In this document: positions 1-5,527 of the stretch, in pieces
How positions within the stretch are numbered: position 1 is the stretch's first letter
Layout of the letters: every line of letters begins with the position of its first letter
DNA from: Oxalobacter sp.
GTDB taxonomy: Bacteria > Pseudomonadota > Gammaproteobacteria > Burkholderiales > Burkholderiaceae_D
Assembly: GCA_012512465.1 (NCBI GenBank)
Contig: JAAZED010000112.1
Coordinates: 1-5,692, forward strand
DNA length: 5,692 bases
Direction of reading: 5' to 3'
The notes under the pieces: generated by a model
Seen by the model: only the letters and a program-made list of their open reading frames with translations
Database searches by the model: none
What the model was told of the DNA's origin: nothing
Made by a program: the position numbers and the translations under genes

Positions 1-2
1 AT

Positions 3-130
3 GACAGCTCTCTTCCTGAATTCAAAACCATCCAGGAAGCGCTTGAGTATCTTCGCGCGGAGAATGCCTATCTAAAAAAGCTGCAAGCCCTGATTCAGGA
101 ACAAAAGAAATCAACGCAGCCAGTAAAAAC
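3..130 (+). pseudogene. IS3-family transposase OrfA, C-terminal remnant
   Basis: The frame beginning at base 3 is open at the window edge and encodes residues such as EALEYLRAENAYLKKLQAL followed by IQEQKKS. This is the leucine-zipper/coiled-coil end typical of OrfA, the DNA-binding subunit of IS3-family transposases (known family pattern LRAENAYLKKL). After about base 130 the frame stays open to a TGA at 336-338, but the residues stop resembling a transposase and are rich in F, C and S, so I treat that part as accidental readthrough. The codons for LKK contain an A-AAA-AAG heptamer (74-80), the slippery sequence many IS3 elements use to make the OrfAB fusion. Here the -1 frame ends quickly at 131-133 and no OrfB follows, so the element is broken. 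The true OrfA start lies outside the window. The end coordinate is approximate. Confidence 0.75.
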
Positions 131-137
131 TGAATTT

Positions 138-178
138 AAATGGCCTGAGTCCTGGGCAATACCGTACTCAGGCCATTT
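138..178. repeat. Perfect 13-bp inverted repeat (hairpin)
   Basis: The arms 138-150 and 166-178 (AAATGGCCTGAGT and its exact reverse complement) surround a 15-base spacer. The flanking A and T bases make it look like a weak intrinsic terminator readable from either strand, but the T run is only three bases on the plus side. It sits just past the point where the OrfA similarity ends. It could be a terminator of a gene interrupted by the IS, or part of the rearranged junction. Confidence 0.6.
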
Positions 179-395
179 CAATAACCGCAGGAAATGTCCG
201 ATATTAAGGGTTCACTTCATAAGCGCGGTTTTTTCTTTTCCCTGCACCTGCGTATCTCATTGTTTCATTTCTGGTATGTTTCTTTCTTTTTTCGCCAGGG
301 AAAACTGTGCTTTTTTCGTAAAAATTGTGCAAAAATGACAATAATCACTTCGTGCAGGCAATCGCTTTCTATCTGTCTGCAAATAATCATCCCTC

Positions 396-405
396 AGGAA
401 AGGAG
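396..405 (+). promoter_or_regulatory. Shine-Dalgarno that fixes the OmpA-like start
   Basis: AGGAAAGGAG ends six bases before ATG 412. The same frame is open upstream to a GTG/ATG region near 325, but only this site combines a strong SD with a signal peptide directly after the start codon, so 412 is the supported start. Confidence 0.85.
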
Positions 406-411
406 CACACT

Positions 412-1125
412 ATGCGAACGAAAATCACGGTTTCAGCGCTGGTTGTCGCCATGTCACTCTGCGGTTGTGCGGATATGTCAGAAACCCAAAAATCCACAAC
501 AACCGGGGCCGGTATCGGCGCAGTAGCAGGCGGCATCATTGGCGGTATGACAGGTGGCGGGGGCGTCGGCCGGGTTGCTGCCGGAGCCGGTATAGGCGCC
601 CTCATTGGTGGAGGAGGCGGTTATCTGTGGGGACAGCATATGCAAAAGCAGAAAGAGGATATGCAAAAAGCCACACAAGGCACAGGCGTAGAAGTGACCC
701 AGACGCAGGACAACCAGCTCAAGATCAATGTACCGAGCGATATTTCCTTTGCGCAGGGCAGCGCGGAAATATCACCCAAACTGGCATCCATCCTGGATAC
801 TTTCGCTGATAACCTGAAAGCCTATCCAGACACCACTGTTGCCATTTACGGATTCACGGACAATACCGGATCAGATACCGTCAATCTGCCGCTTTCGCGT
901 CAGCGGGCAGCCAATGTCCGGGATTACCTGGTTAAAAAGGGTGTGGCGGCCAACCGCTTTTATATTGAAGGGCACGGTTCAAGCCAGCCTGTTGCAGATA
1001 ACAGGTCAGAAGCCGGACGCGCAAAAAACCGGCGGGTAGAAATTTATGTTGCCGAGGCAGCCAAACAGGGAGCCTCATCATCAACGCCATCCCAGCAGCA
1101 GCCATCCAGGCAGATGCGCCGCTGA
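412..1125 (+). CDS. OmpA-family peptidoglycan-binding lipoprotein (YiaD-like)
   Basis: This 237-aa protein should anchor the outer membrane to the cell wall. The N-terminus MRTKITVSALVVAMSLCGC is a lipoprotein signal peptide with lipobox L16-C-G-C19; Ala at +2 favours outer-membrane sorting. Residues 30-70 are a glycine zipper (TTGAGIGAVAGGIIGG and a second copy GAGIGALIGGGGG), a membrane-associating segment common in YiaD-type proteins. Residues 103-213 form the OmpA C-terminal domain: FAQGSAEI, GFTDNTG, the NLPLSRQRAANV helix and AGRAKNRRVEIYV. D150 and R165 have the same 15-residue spacing as the two diaminopimelate-binding residues (D271/R286) of Acinetobacter OmpA, so ligand binding is probably intact. 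A short S/Q/P-rich tail follows. The gene has a strong SD and its own downstream terminator, so it is probably monocistronic. Its neighbours are an IS3 scrap upstream and an unrelated small gene downstream. The family assignment is secure; equivalence to E. coli yiaD is not claimed. Confidence 0.93.
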   Translation: MRTKITVSALVVAMSLCGCADMSETQKSTTTGAGIGAVAGGIIGGMTGGGGVGRVAAGAGIGALIGGGGGYLWGQHMQKQKEDMQKATQGTGVEVTQTQDNQLKINVPSDISFAQGSAEISPKLASILDTFADNLKAYPDTTVAIYGFTDNTGSDTVNLPLSRQRAANVRDYLVKKGVAANRFYIEGHGSSQPVADNRSEAGRAKNRRVEIYVAEAAKQGASSSTPSQQQPSRQMRR

Positions 1126-1147
1126 CATTATCCGGCAATCAGGCATC

Positions 1148-1184
1148 AAAAAACGGGTACAGCATGCTGTGCCCGTTTTTTTTT
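1148..1184 (+). terminator. Rho-independent terminator of the OmpA-like gene
   Basis: The hairpin AACGGGTACAG / CTGTGCCCGTT closes a CATG loop. Its 11-pair stem contains one G-U wobble, is preceded by an A run, and is followed by nine T residues (1176-1184). It lies 22 bases after the stop codon. The A run gives it some potential on the minus strand as well, where an A-C mismatch would replace the wobble. Confidence 0.92.
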
Positions 1185-1209
1185 CCAGCATAACACCTGT
1201 CCGAAAATA

Positions 1210-1238
1210 TTGCCAAATCCCAGGCAGGCATGTAGATT
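1210..1238 (+). promoter_or_regulatory. Candidate sigma-70 promoter for the small + strand gene
   Basis: TTGCCA (1210-1215, five of six matches to TTGACA) is followed after exactly 17 bases by TAGATT (1233-1238, four of six matches to TATAAT). It lies after the terminator of the preceding gene and about 60 bases before the GTG at 1301, in AT-rich sequence. This is a pattern match only. Confidence 0.45.
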
Positions 1239-1300
1239 AGCAATTACAAAACACTTTAAACATTTTTCGGAACACTTTTTCCCTTCAGATCACAGGGAAA

Positions 1301-1669
1301 GTGAGAAAAAATAACGAAACACTTACGCGAAAAAGCTGCCAGGCCAGCGCGGACTGGTATTCCTCTGTTTCGCCCGGATCAGAAGGCATCAATAGCATGA
1401 AAAAACACCAGTCTCCCACACAGAAAATGCAGGAGCCGTCCCATTCGCTCCCCTCATCAGTCAAAAAAAACTCTCCTTATGCCGGACTGGATCGCATGTC
1501 CATGCTCGTCAGCTCACTCGGTACGCTTCGCCTTGCATTGATGAATACCGTCAATACGAACGCTTCCCTGGATACAGGCGATTGCCATGCCCTTGCCGCA
1601 TTTGTCACACTGCTGGAGGAGGAACTGGAAAATGTTATTGAGGAGCTGTATCCGGCCCGACAGAAGTAG
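1301..1669 (+). CDS. Small protein of unknown function (122 aa, or 90 aa from the internal ATG at 1397)
   Basis: I do not recognise this gene. Two starts are possible. GTG 1301 has AGGGA only three bases upstream, and that region can fold into a hairpin covering the start. ATG 1397 has AGAAGG (1381-1386) ten bases upstream and gives MKKHQSPTQKMQEPSHSLP. I slightly favour 1397, because the extra N-terminal residues look unstructured. The first part of the shorter form is polar, with no signal peptide or membrane segment. The last 60 residues (AGLDRMSMLVSSLGTLRLAL through ALAAFVTLLEEELENVIEELYPARQK) look like two amphipathic helices with an acidic end, which suggests a small cytoplasmic helical-hairpin protein. 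Its 3' end overlaps the 3' end of the convergent Sel1 gene by 35 bases. A candidate promoter lies at 1210-1238. The coding call rests on frame length, a plausible protein and the promoter, so it is moderate. Confidence 0.6.
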   Translation: MRKNNETLTRKSCQASADWYSSVSPGSEGINSMKKHQSPTQKMQEPSHSLPSSVKKNSPYAGLDRMSMLVSSLGTLRLALMNTVNTNASLDTGDCHALAAFVTLLEEELENVIEELYPARQK

Positions 1670-2765
1670 CGCTTTTTTCCCCGGATTGATTTTTTGACGG
1701 TGCAGGTTGGCTTCGTGCCGTTTCCGGAACGGTTTTGCCCGATAACACATTCAGACGCATTTTTGCCTCAATATGCCCTTCATCCGCAGCGCGTGTGTAG
1801 TAAAAGCGGGCTTTTTCCAGGTCCTTTTCGATTCCGGTTCCTGTCTCACACATGTTGCCAAGCATATAGTTGGCATTGGCCTTAACCAGCGGATCCCTTT
1901 TCATGAACAACCCGATGGTTTTTGAATATTCCTCTCCCGGCACATAGACATCCCAGAAAATTTCCTTCAGAATCCGGCTCTTTTCCGGTATGCCGATTGC
2001 AGCGGCCCTGCCGAACCAGTCAAGTGCCAGAAAATAATCCTGTGCGACGCCCTTTCCTTCATAGTGCATCATGCCGAGCTGATAACAGGCATGTGCATCA
2101 CCTTTTTCAGCGCCTCTCATCAGCCAGTTTTCCGCAGTCCGGATATTTTTTTCGACTCCCCGGCCTTCCAGGTACATCATGCCCAGCTTGTAACGGGCAC
2201 CCATATCCTTTTCATATTGTGCAGACTTCTCATACCACTCTGCCGCTTTCTTATCGCTTTGGGTTACGCCTGCGCCTGCCTCGTACAAGGCGCCCATGAT
2301 CAATTGCCCGGCATAATTGTTATATGCTGCTGACTTGTGCGCCCAGTGAACCGCCTCATCAAAGTCCTGCGGCACACCCAGACCTTCAACATACATAAAT
2401 GCCAGGAGCGTCTCGGCAAACACCGAATCCTGTTTTGCCGCCTTTTTCAGCCAGTATGATCCGTTTTTATAATCCGGTTTTCCCTCTATTCCCGCCATAT
2501 ATAAAATGGCAAGCCGACTCTGCTCACTCACATTGCCCGCTTCTGCTTCTTTCTGGATTTCCGGCAACCTGGAAAGATATTGTTGCGCATTCAATCCTGT
2601 TTCTTCAGCGCCCCCCCATGAGGAACACGCCAGAAATGAAACCATCAGGATAGTGTTGCGAAACCACTGTTTCGAACAGCACCACCCCGACTTCTGTCCA
2701 TCCTGCAACAGAACAGCGCTTTCCTGTCTTTGGCGCATGTCAAAAAGCGGAGGCGTCATTGGCAT
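1635..2765 (-). CDS. Exported Sel1-repeat protein, third gene of the cluster
   Basis: This 376-aa protein is built of Sel1-like repeats (TPR-like helix pairs that form a protein-binding solenoid). Repeat units begin near residues 80, 116, 152, 188, 224 and 298; typical stretches are LGMMYLEGRGVEKN and YQLGMMHYEGKGVAQDY. Between the fifth and last repeat, residues 263-302 carry the block shared with both neighbours (YVPGEEYSKTI then FMKRDPLVKANANYMLG). The export signal is odd: about 36 polar residues precede a hydrophobic stretch (NTILMVSFLAC). Cleavage could occur at C47 (SFLAC fits a loose lipobox) or after GGA at residue 53. A G7 run encodes W50-G-G. Residues 342-376 are a low-complexity S/P/Q/K tail. 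The start lies five bases after the stop of the preceding gene with only a weak purine-rich SD, so translational coupling is likely; M10 is an alternative start. No terminator is visible downstream. The partner is unknown. Confidence 0.88.
   Translation of the reverse strand: MPMTPPLFDMRQRQESAVLLQDGQKSGWCCSKQWFRNTILMVSFLACSSWGGAEETGLNAQQYLSRLPEIQKEAEAGNVSEQSRLAILYMAGIEGKPDYKNGSYWLKKAAKQDSVFAETLLAFMYVEGLGVPQDFDEAVHWAHKSAAYNNYAGQLIMGALYEAGAGVTQSDKKAAEWYEKSAQYEKDMGARYKLGMMYLEGRGVEKNIRTAENWLMRGAEKGDAHACYQLGMMHYEGKGVAQDYFLALDWFGRAAAIGIPEKSRILKEIFWDVYVPGEEYSKTIGLFMKRDPLVKANANYMLGNMCETGTGIEKDLEKARFYYTRAADEGHIEAKMRLNVLSGKTVPETARSQPAPSKNQSGEKSATSVGPDTAPQ
1860..1979 (-). other. Shared non-Sel1 block, copy in the third paralog
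   Basis: Residues 263-302 of the 376-aa protein. The visible core is YVPGEEYSKT, seven residues, then KRDPLVKANANYMLG. It replaces a normal Sel1 unit between the fifth and last repeats and matches the other two copies position by position. Confidence 0.7.
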
Positions 2766-2770
2766 GATGA

Positions 2771-3787
2771 TCAGCTTTCTTTCTGGTTGGCCAATGCCTC
2801 TTTGGCTGCCTCATTACCCATCTCAGCCGCCTGTCGATAATACTGGCGCGCCTTGCCTGTATCTTTTCCGGTTCCCTTCCCTTTTTCATACATCCAGCCA
2901 GCCATAAAAGCAGCTTTGCCGCGTACACCAGGATCCCGCTTCATCATAACTGCAATTGTCCGTGTATAGGCTTCACCCGGCACATAGGCGGCACCATAAA
3001 GCTTGCTTAAAGAATCCCGGTATGGATTGGGCCGGGTGGCCGCAGCTTTTTCAAACCACGTCAGCGCCTGAACATAATTCTGTTTGACAAATCTGCCTTC
3101 GTAGTAGAGATTTCCCAACTGATAAATGGCATAAACATCATCATGTTCTGCTGCTTTTGCAAGCCAGTCCAGCGCCTGTACGGTATCCTGTTTTACCCCT
3201 TTTCCTTCAAGATAAAGCATCCCGATCCGGTAACGCGCGCCCATATTGGAAGGATCAAGCGTTGCGCTGGTATACCATTCCATTGCCTTTTTGTAATTGC
3301 GCTTTAGCCCGGCGCCTTCCTCGTAAAAAACCCCCAGCATCACCTTGCCCAGGGTTTGATTCTTGGCGGCCGACTTGAAAGCCCATCGTCCGGCTTCAAC
3401 AAAATCCTGGCTGGCACCCAGCCCTTCAGCATACATAACGGCAAGCAGCCCATAAACAACCGGCACATCCAGTTCGGCAACCTTGCGATACCAGTAAATT
3501 GCTTTTTCATAGTCGGGCTGCCCTTCAACACCAGCAGCATAAAGAATACCCAACTGAAACTGTTTTTCTGTATCGCCGGACTCTGCCTGTTTGATCAATT
3601 CAGGCAGCCTTGGGCGATAGGTCGCCATATCCATATCCAGATCAAGTTCATCGGCCATTACAAGCGATGAAGCACATCCGGCAAAAAAGAGCATCAGCAG
3701 GAAACGATACACACCGCGGGCAAACCGGCAAACGGTATTCAACTCACGCACTTTGACTGTCTGGTTTTTCTTACGAAACCACTTCAT
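2771..3787 (-). CDS. Exported Sel1-repeat protein, second gene of the cluster
   Basis: This 338-aa Sel1-repeat protein is clearly paralogous to the genes on both sides. Repeats begin near residues 75, 111, 147, 183, 219 and 292 (for example YRIGMLYLEGKGVKQDTVQAL and YQLGNLYYEGRFVKQNYVQAL). The first repeat has the variant GVEGQPDY, also seen in the paralogs (GIEGRPDY, GIEGKPDY). Residues 256-297 hold the shared block YVPGEAYTRTIAVMMKRDPGV. The N-terminus has about 28 basic and polar residues, then FLLMLFFAGCASSLVMADE. This can be read as a lipobox (FAGC, C38) or as a signal-peptidase I site after VMA (A45); both fit, so an envelope location is likely but its exact form is open. The protein ends soon after the last repeat and has no tail. 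The start ATG has a good SD, GGAG (3793-3796), five bases upstream. It lies 59 bases after the first gene and five bases before the third. Family known; function not established. Confidence 0.9.
   Translation of the reverse strand: MKWFRKKNQTVKVRELNTVCRFARGVYRFLLMLFFAGCASSLVMADELDLDMDMATYRPRLPELIKQAESGDTEKQFQLGILYAAGVEGQPDYEKAIYWYRKVAELDVPVVYGLLAVMYAEGLGASQDFVEAGRWAFKSAAKNQTLGKVMLGVFYEEGAGLKRNYKKAMEWYTSATLDPSNMGARYRIGMLYLEGKGVKQDTVQALDWLAKAAEHDDVYAIYQLGNLYYEGRFVKQNYVQALTWFEKAAATRPNPYRDSLSKLYGAAYVPGEAYTRTIAVMMKRDPGVRGKAAFMAGWMYEKGKGTGKDTGKARQYYRQAAEMGNEAAKEALANQKES
2897..3022 (-). other. Shared non-Sel1 block, copy in the second paralog
   Basis: Residues 256-297 of the 338-aa protein. The core is YVPGEAYTRTIAVMMKRDPG followed by V-R-G-K-A-A-F-M-A-G. 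The spacing between the GE and DP motifs equals that of the other copies. Confidence 0.7.
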
Positions 3788-3846
3788 TTTGTCTCCGGGT
3801 CAATATCATGGTCAGTCTGGTATTTCTATGGCTTTTTTCAGTCACC

Positions 3847-5241
3847 TTATAGGCCTGACGCATTCACAACACCGATGCTATCATCTTCCGCCTCATGAAC
3901 ACCCTGTTCCATGATGCTGCCGATCATATCCATGACAACCAGTGCGACAGGATTATCCAGAATACCGATAACCTCCTCAATCCCGTCCATTTCCTGGGCG
4001 GTATGCATGACCCTGGGGGCGGTGATGTTTTTTGCTTCAACCACGGTCAATGCCTGCATTGAAGAAGAGCCGTCCGTGGGTCGGGAGATTTCCGTTTTTT
4101 CCATGATGATGACGGGCTGCGATGCCGCTTTTTCCGGTAGTACCTTGAGTTCAGCGGCAGCAATAACAGGCGCCGGTTTTTGGGTTGTTTCCTGCTTTTC
4201 TGATGCTTGCCTGGCGGCTTCTTTTGCGGCAGCTTTTTCCTGCTGCTTTTTGGCTTTCAACTTTTCCCGTTCTGTTTTTTTCATGGCCGCCAGCCTTGTC
4301 CGGGCATCCTTGTGTCCTGCTTTGGCCGCCATGGCGTAATAGGCTTTTGCACAGTCCTGATTCAGCGGCGTTTCCCCAAACTTTTCATAAATGCGTCCCA
4401 GCATGAAATTGGCATTGCGTTTGACATTAGGATCCTTTTTCATCATCTGCCGCATGCGTTTTGTATAGTCTTCTCCAGCAACGGCAGCCGAGCCGAAAAT
4501 ATCAGGGAATTTTTTACGGGTAACCGGACCGTCCGAAGCCAGTGTTTTTTCAAACCATACACCTGAGCGTACATAATCCACGCCGACACCGGTTCCGGTG
4601 AAATACATATAGCCAAGCTGGTAACGGGCATGCCGGTCTCCCTGGCTGGCAGCCGATTCGAGCCATTCGATGGCACGCGCCGGATTTTTCGGTACGCCCT
4701 TCCCTTCCAGGTTAAGCATGCCTAACCGGTATCGTGCACCGATATCACGGGCTTCCCGTGTTGCATATCCATAATATTGTGCTGCCTTCGTGTCATCCTG
4801 CGGCACACCGGAGCCGGATTCGTAGAGCATGCCCAACAGCATGTATCCGGACCCGTCTCCCGAATCGGCAATTTTCTGCGCCCACCGCAATGCGGCAGCA
4901 TAATCCTGTTCGGTACCCAGCCCCTCGATACTCATGACAGCCAGCAGATACATGGCGGTATTGCTGCCTGCTTCGGCGGCTTTCTGATACCACTCAACTG
5001 CTTTGGCATAATCCGGCCGGCCTTCTATGCCCTGGGCATATAAAAAACCGACCTCAAGCTGCCTGGCAGGACTGTTTTGGGCATCACTGATTAATTGGGG
5101 AAGCATCCTCAAAGCGGCTCTTCGCTCTGATTCGGGCTCGCCCTTTTGCCAGGCAGCAGCCAATGGCGGCATGGCAAACAATAGCAATGCAATGATGCCT
5201 GATACCAGTTGCATGATCTGTTGCCCTGCGGTTTTCTTCAT
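3847..5241 (-). CDS. Periplasmic Sel1-repeat protein with long charged C-terminal tail, first gene of the cluster
   Basis: This 464-aa protein starts MKKTAGQQIMQLVSGIIALLLFAMPPLAAA, a clean signal peptide with probable cleavage after A29 or A30, so a periplasmic or secreted protein is expected. Sel1 repeats begin near residues 58, 93, 131, 167, 203 and 276 (for example ARYRLGMLNLEGKGVPKN and YQLGYMYFTGTGVGVDY). Residues 240-282 carry the block shared with the paralogs (AVAGEDYTKRM then MMKKDPNVKRNANFMLG). From residue 318 the protein departs from its paralogs: a K/E/A-rich, probably helical stretch (MKKTEREKLKAKKQQEKAAAKEAAR), then a T/P/V-rich linker, then a hydrophobic segment at about 422-445 (EEVIGILDNPVALVVMDMIG) and an acidic end. 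The SD AAAGGG lies nine bases before ATG. Other periplasmic or secreted Sel1 proteins (ExoR, EnhC, the Helicobacter Hcp family) act by binding partner proteins, so a scaffolding or regulatory role is inferred, not shown. Confidence 0.92.
   Translation of the reverse strand: MKKTAGQQIMQLVSGIIALLLFAMPPLAAAWQKGEPESERRAALRMLPQLISDAQNSPARQLEVGFLYAQGIEGRPDYAKAVEWYQKAAEAGSNTAMYLLAVMSIEGLGTEQDYAAALRWAQKIADSGDGSGYMLLGMLYESGSGVPQDDTKAAQYYGYATREARDIGARYRLGMLNLEGKGVPKNPARAIEWLESAASQGDRHARYQLGYMYFTGTGVGVDYVRSGVWFEKTLASDGPVTRKKFPDIFGSAAVAGEDYTKRMRQMMKKDPNVKRNANFMLGRIYEKFGETPLNQDCAKAYYAMAAKAGHKDARTRLAAMKKTEREKLKAKKQQEKAAAKEAARQASEKQETTQKPAPVIAAAELKVLPEKAASQPVIIMEKTEISRPTDGSSSMQALTVVEAKNITAPRVMHTAQEMDGIEEVIGILDNPVALVVMDMIGSIMEQGVHEAEDDSIGVVNASGL
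4396..4524 (-). other. Shared non-Sel1 block, copy in the first paralog
   Basis: Residues 240-282 of the 464-aa protein. The core is AVAGEDYTKRMRQMMKKDPN followed by V-K-R-N-A-N-F-M-L-G. Together the three copies give the pattern V-[AP]-G-E-x-Y-[ST]-[KR]-x(5)-[MF]-M-K-[KR]-D-P-x-V-[KR] with minor variation. Confidence 0.7.
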
Positions 5242-5310
5242 ATGTGTATGCCCTTTTTCTTTCCTGTGCGCCGGTCTGCCTCTGCCATGAGCCTGACAAA
5301 TGCGCTTTTT

Positions 5311-5319
5311 ATACTACCA
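5311..5319 (-). promoter_or_regulatory. Candidate extended -10 promoter for the Sel1 operon
   Basis: On the minus strand TGGTAGTAT fits the extended -10 pattern TGn plus a hexamer with four of six matches to TATAAT; an overlapping TATAAA is also present. No good -35 is seen at 17 bases. It would give a leader of about 60 bases before ATG 5241. Weak evidence. Confidence 0.35.
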
Positions 5320-5386
5320 TGCCACCGCTTGAGCCTGCTACTGTATAAAACACTCATCCTGGAAGATGATGCGATAAAACACGCAA

Positions 5387-5400
5387 AAAGAACGTTCTTT
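5387..5400. promoter_or_regulatory. 14-bp perfect palindrome, possible operator
   Basis: AAAGAACGTTCTTT is a perfect dyad centred between 5393 and 5394, about 70 bases upstream of the candidate -10 of the Sel1 operon. Dyads of this size often bind dimeric regulators. I cannot name a regulator with this consensus. Confidence 0.4.
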
Positions 5401-5440
5401 GCAACCACAAAAAACGAAACACAAAAAAAGGGGGGAAAGC

Positions 5441-5521
5441 ATGAAAAAGACCGGACAAAATTCAGGGGGGAATTCTGTCCGGTTAAAGTCAGGTCGGGCC
5501 ACAGACAAAGCCCAACCCTGA
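5441..5521 (+). CDS. Possible 26-aa leader-like ORF
   Basis: ATG 5441 follows a purine-rich run (A7G6 then AAAGC), so it has a plausible SD. It encodes MKKTGQNSGGNSVRLKSGRA followed by T-D-K-A-Q-P. The peptide is basic and hydrophilic, with no signal or membrane segment. A hairpin stem lies inside the frame, which argues that the segment is regulatory or a terminator. A second tiny frame starts seven bases after its stop codon. This may be chance. Confidence 0.2.
   Translation: MKKTGQNSGGNSVRLKSGRATDKAQP
5443..5482 (-). terminator. Minus-strand intrinsic terminator-like hairpin
   Basis: The arms 5451-5463 and 5470-5482 (core CCGGACA / TGTCCGG) enclose a six-base loop. Read on the minus strand, all 13 positions pair, one as a G-U wobble, and the stem is followed by TCTTTTTC. 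On the plus strand the wobble becomes an A-C mismatch and no T run follows. The direction therefore fits ending transcripts that come leftwards from the IS5 side, which would insulate the Sel1 operon from them. Confidence 0.6.
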
Positions 5522-5527
5522 AGTAAA

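Noticed and set aside
325..411. Upstream extension of the OmpA-like frame to 325
   Set aside because: It would place 29 polar residues ahead of a perfect lipoprotein signal and ignore the strong SD just before ATG 412.
465..809. Arg-rich + strand frame inside the OmpA-like gene
   Set aside because: It is the alternative-frame reading of the glycine zipper codons, not an independent protein.
3911..4339. 142-codon + strand frame opposite the tail of the first Sel1 gene
   Set aside because: It is an antisense shadow of the K/E/A-rich coding sequence; the protein is an S/A/F/C-rich string with no SD.
5441..5465. Similarity of MKKTGQN (5441 frame) to MKKTAGQQ, the start of the first Sel1 protein
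   Set aside because: The match is seven residues, common for protein starts, and does not continue; I see no duplicated DNA around it.
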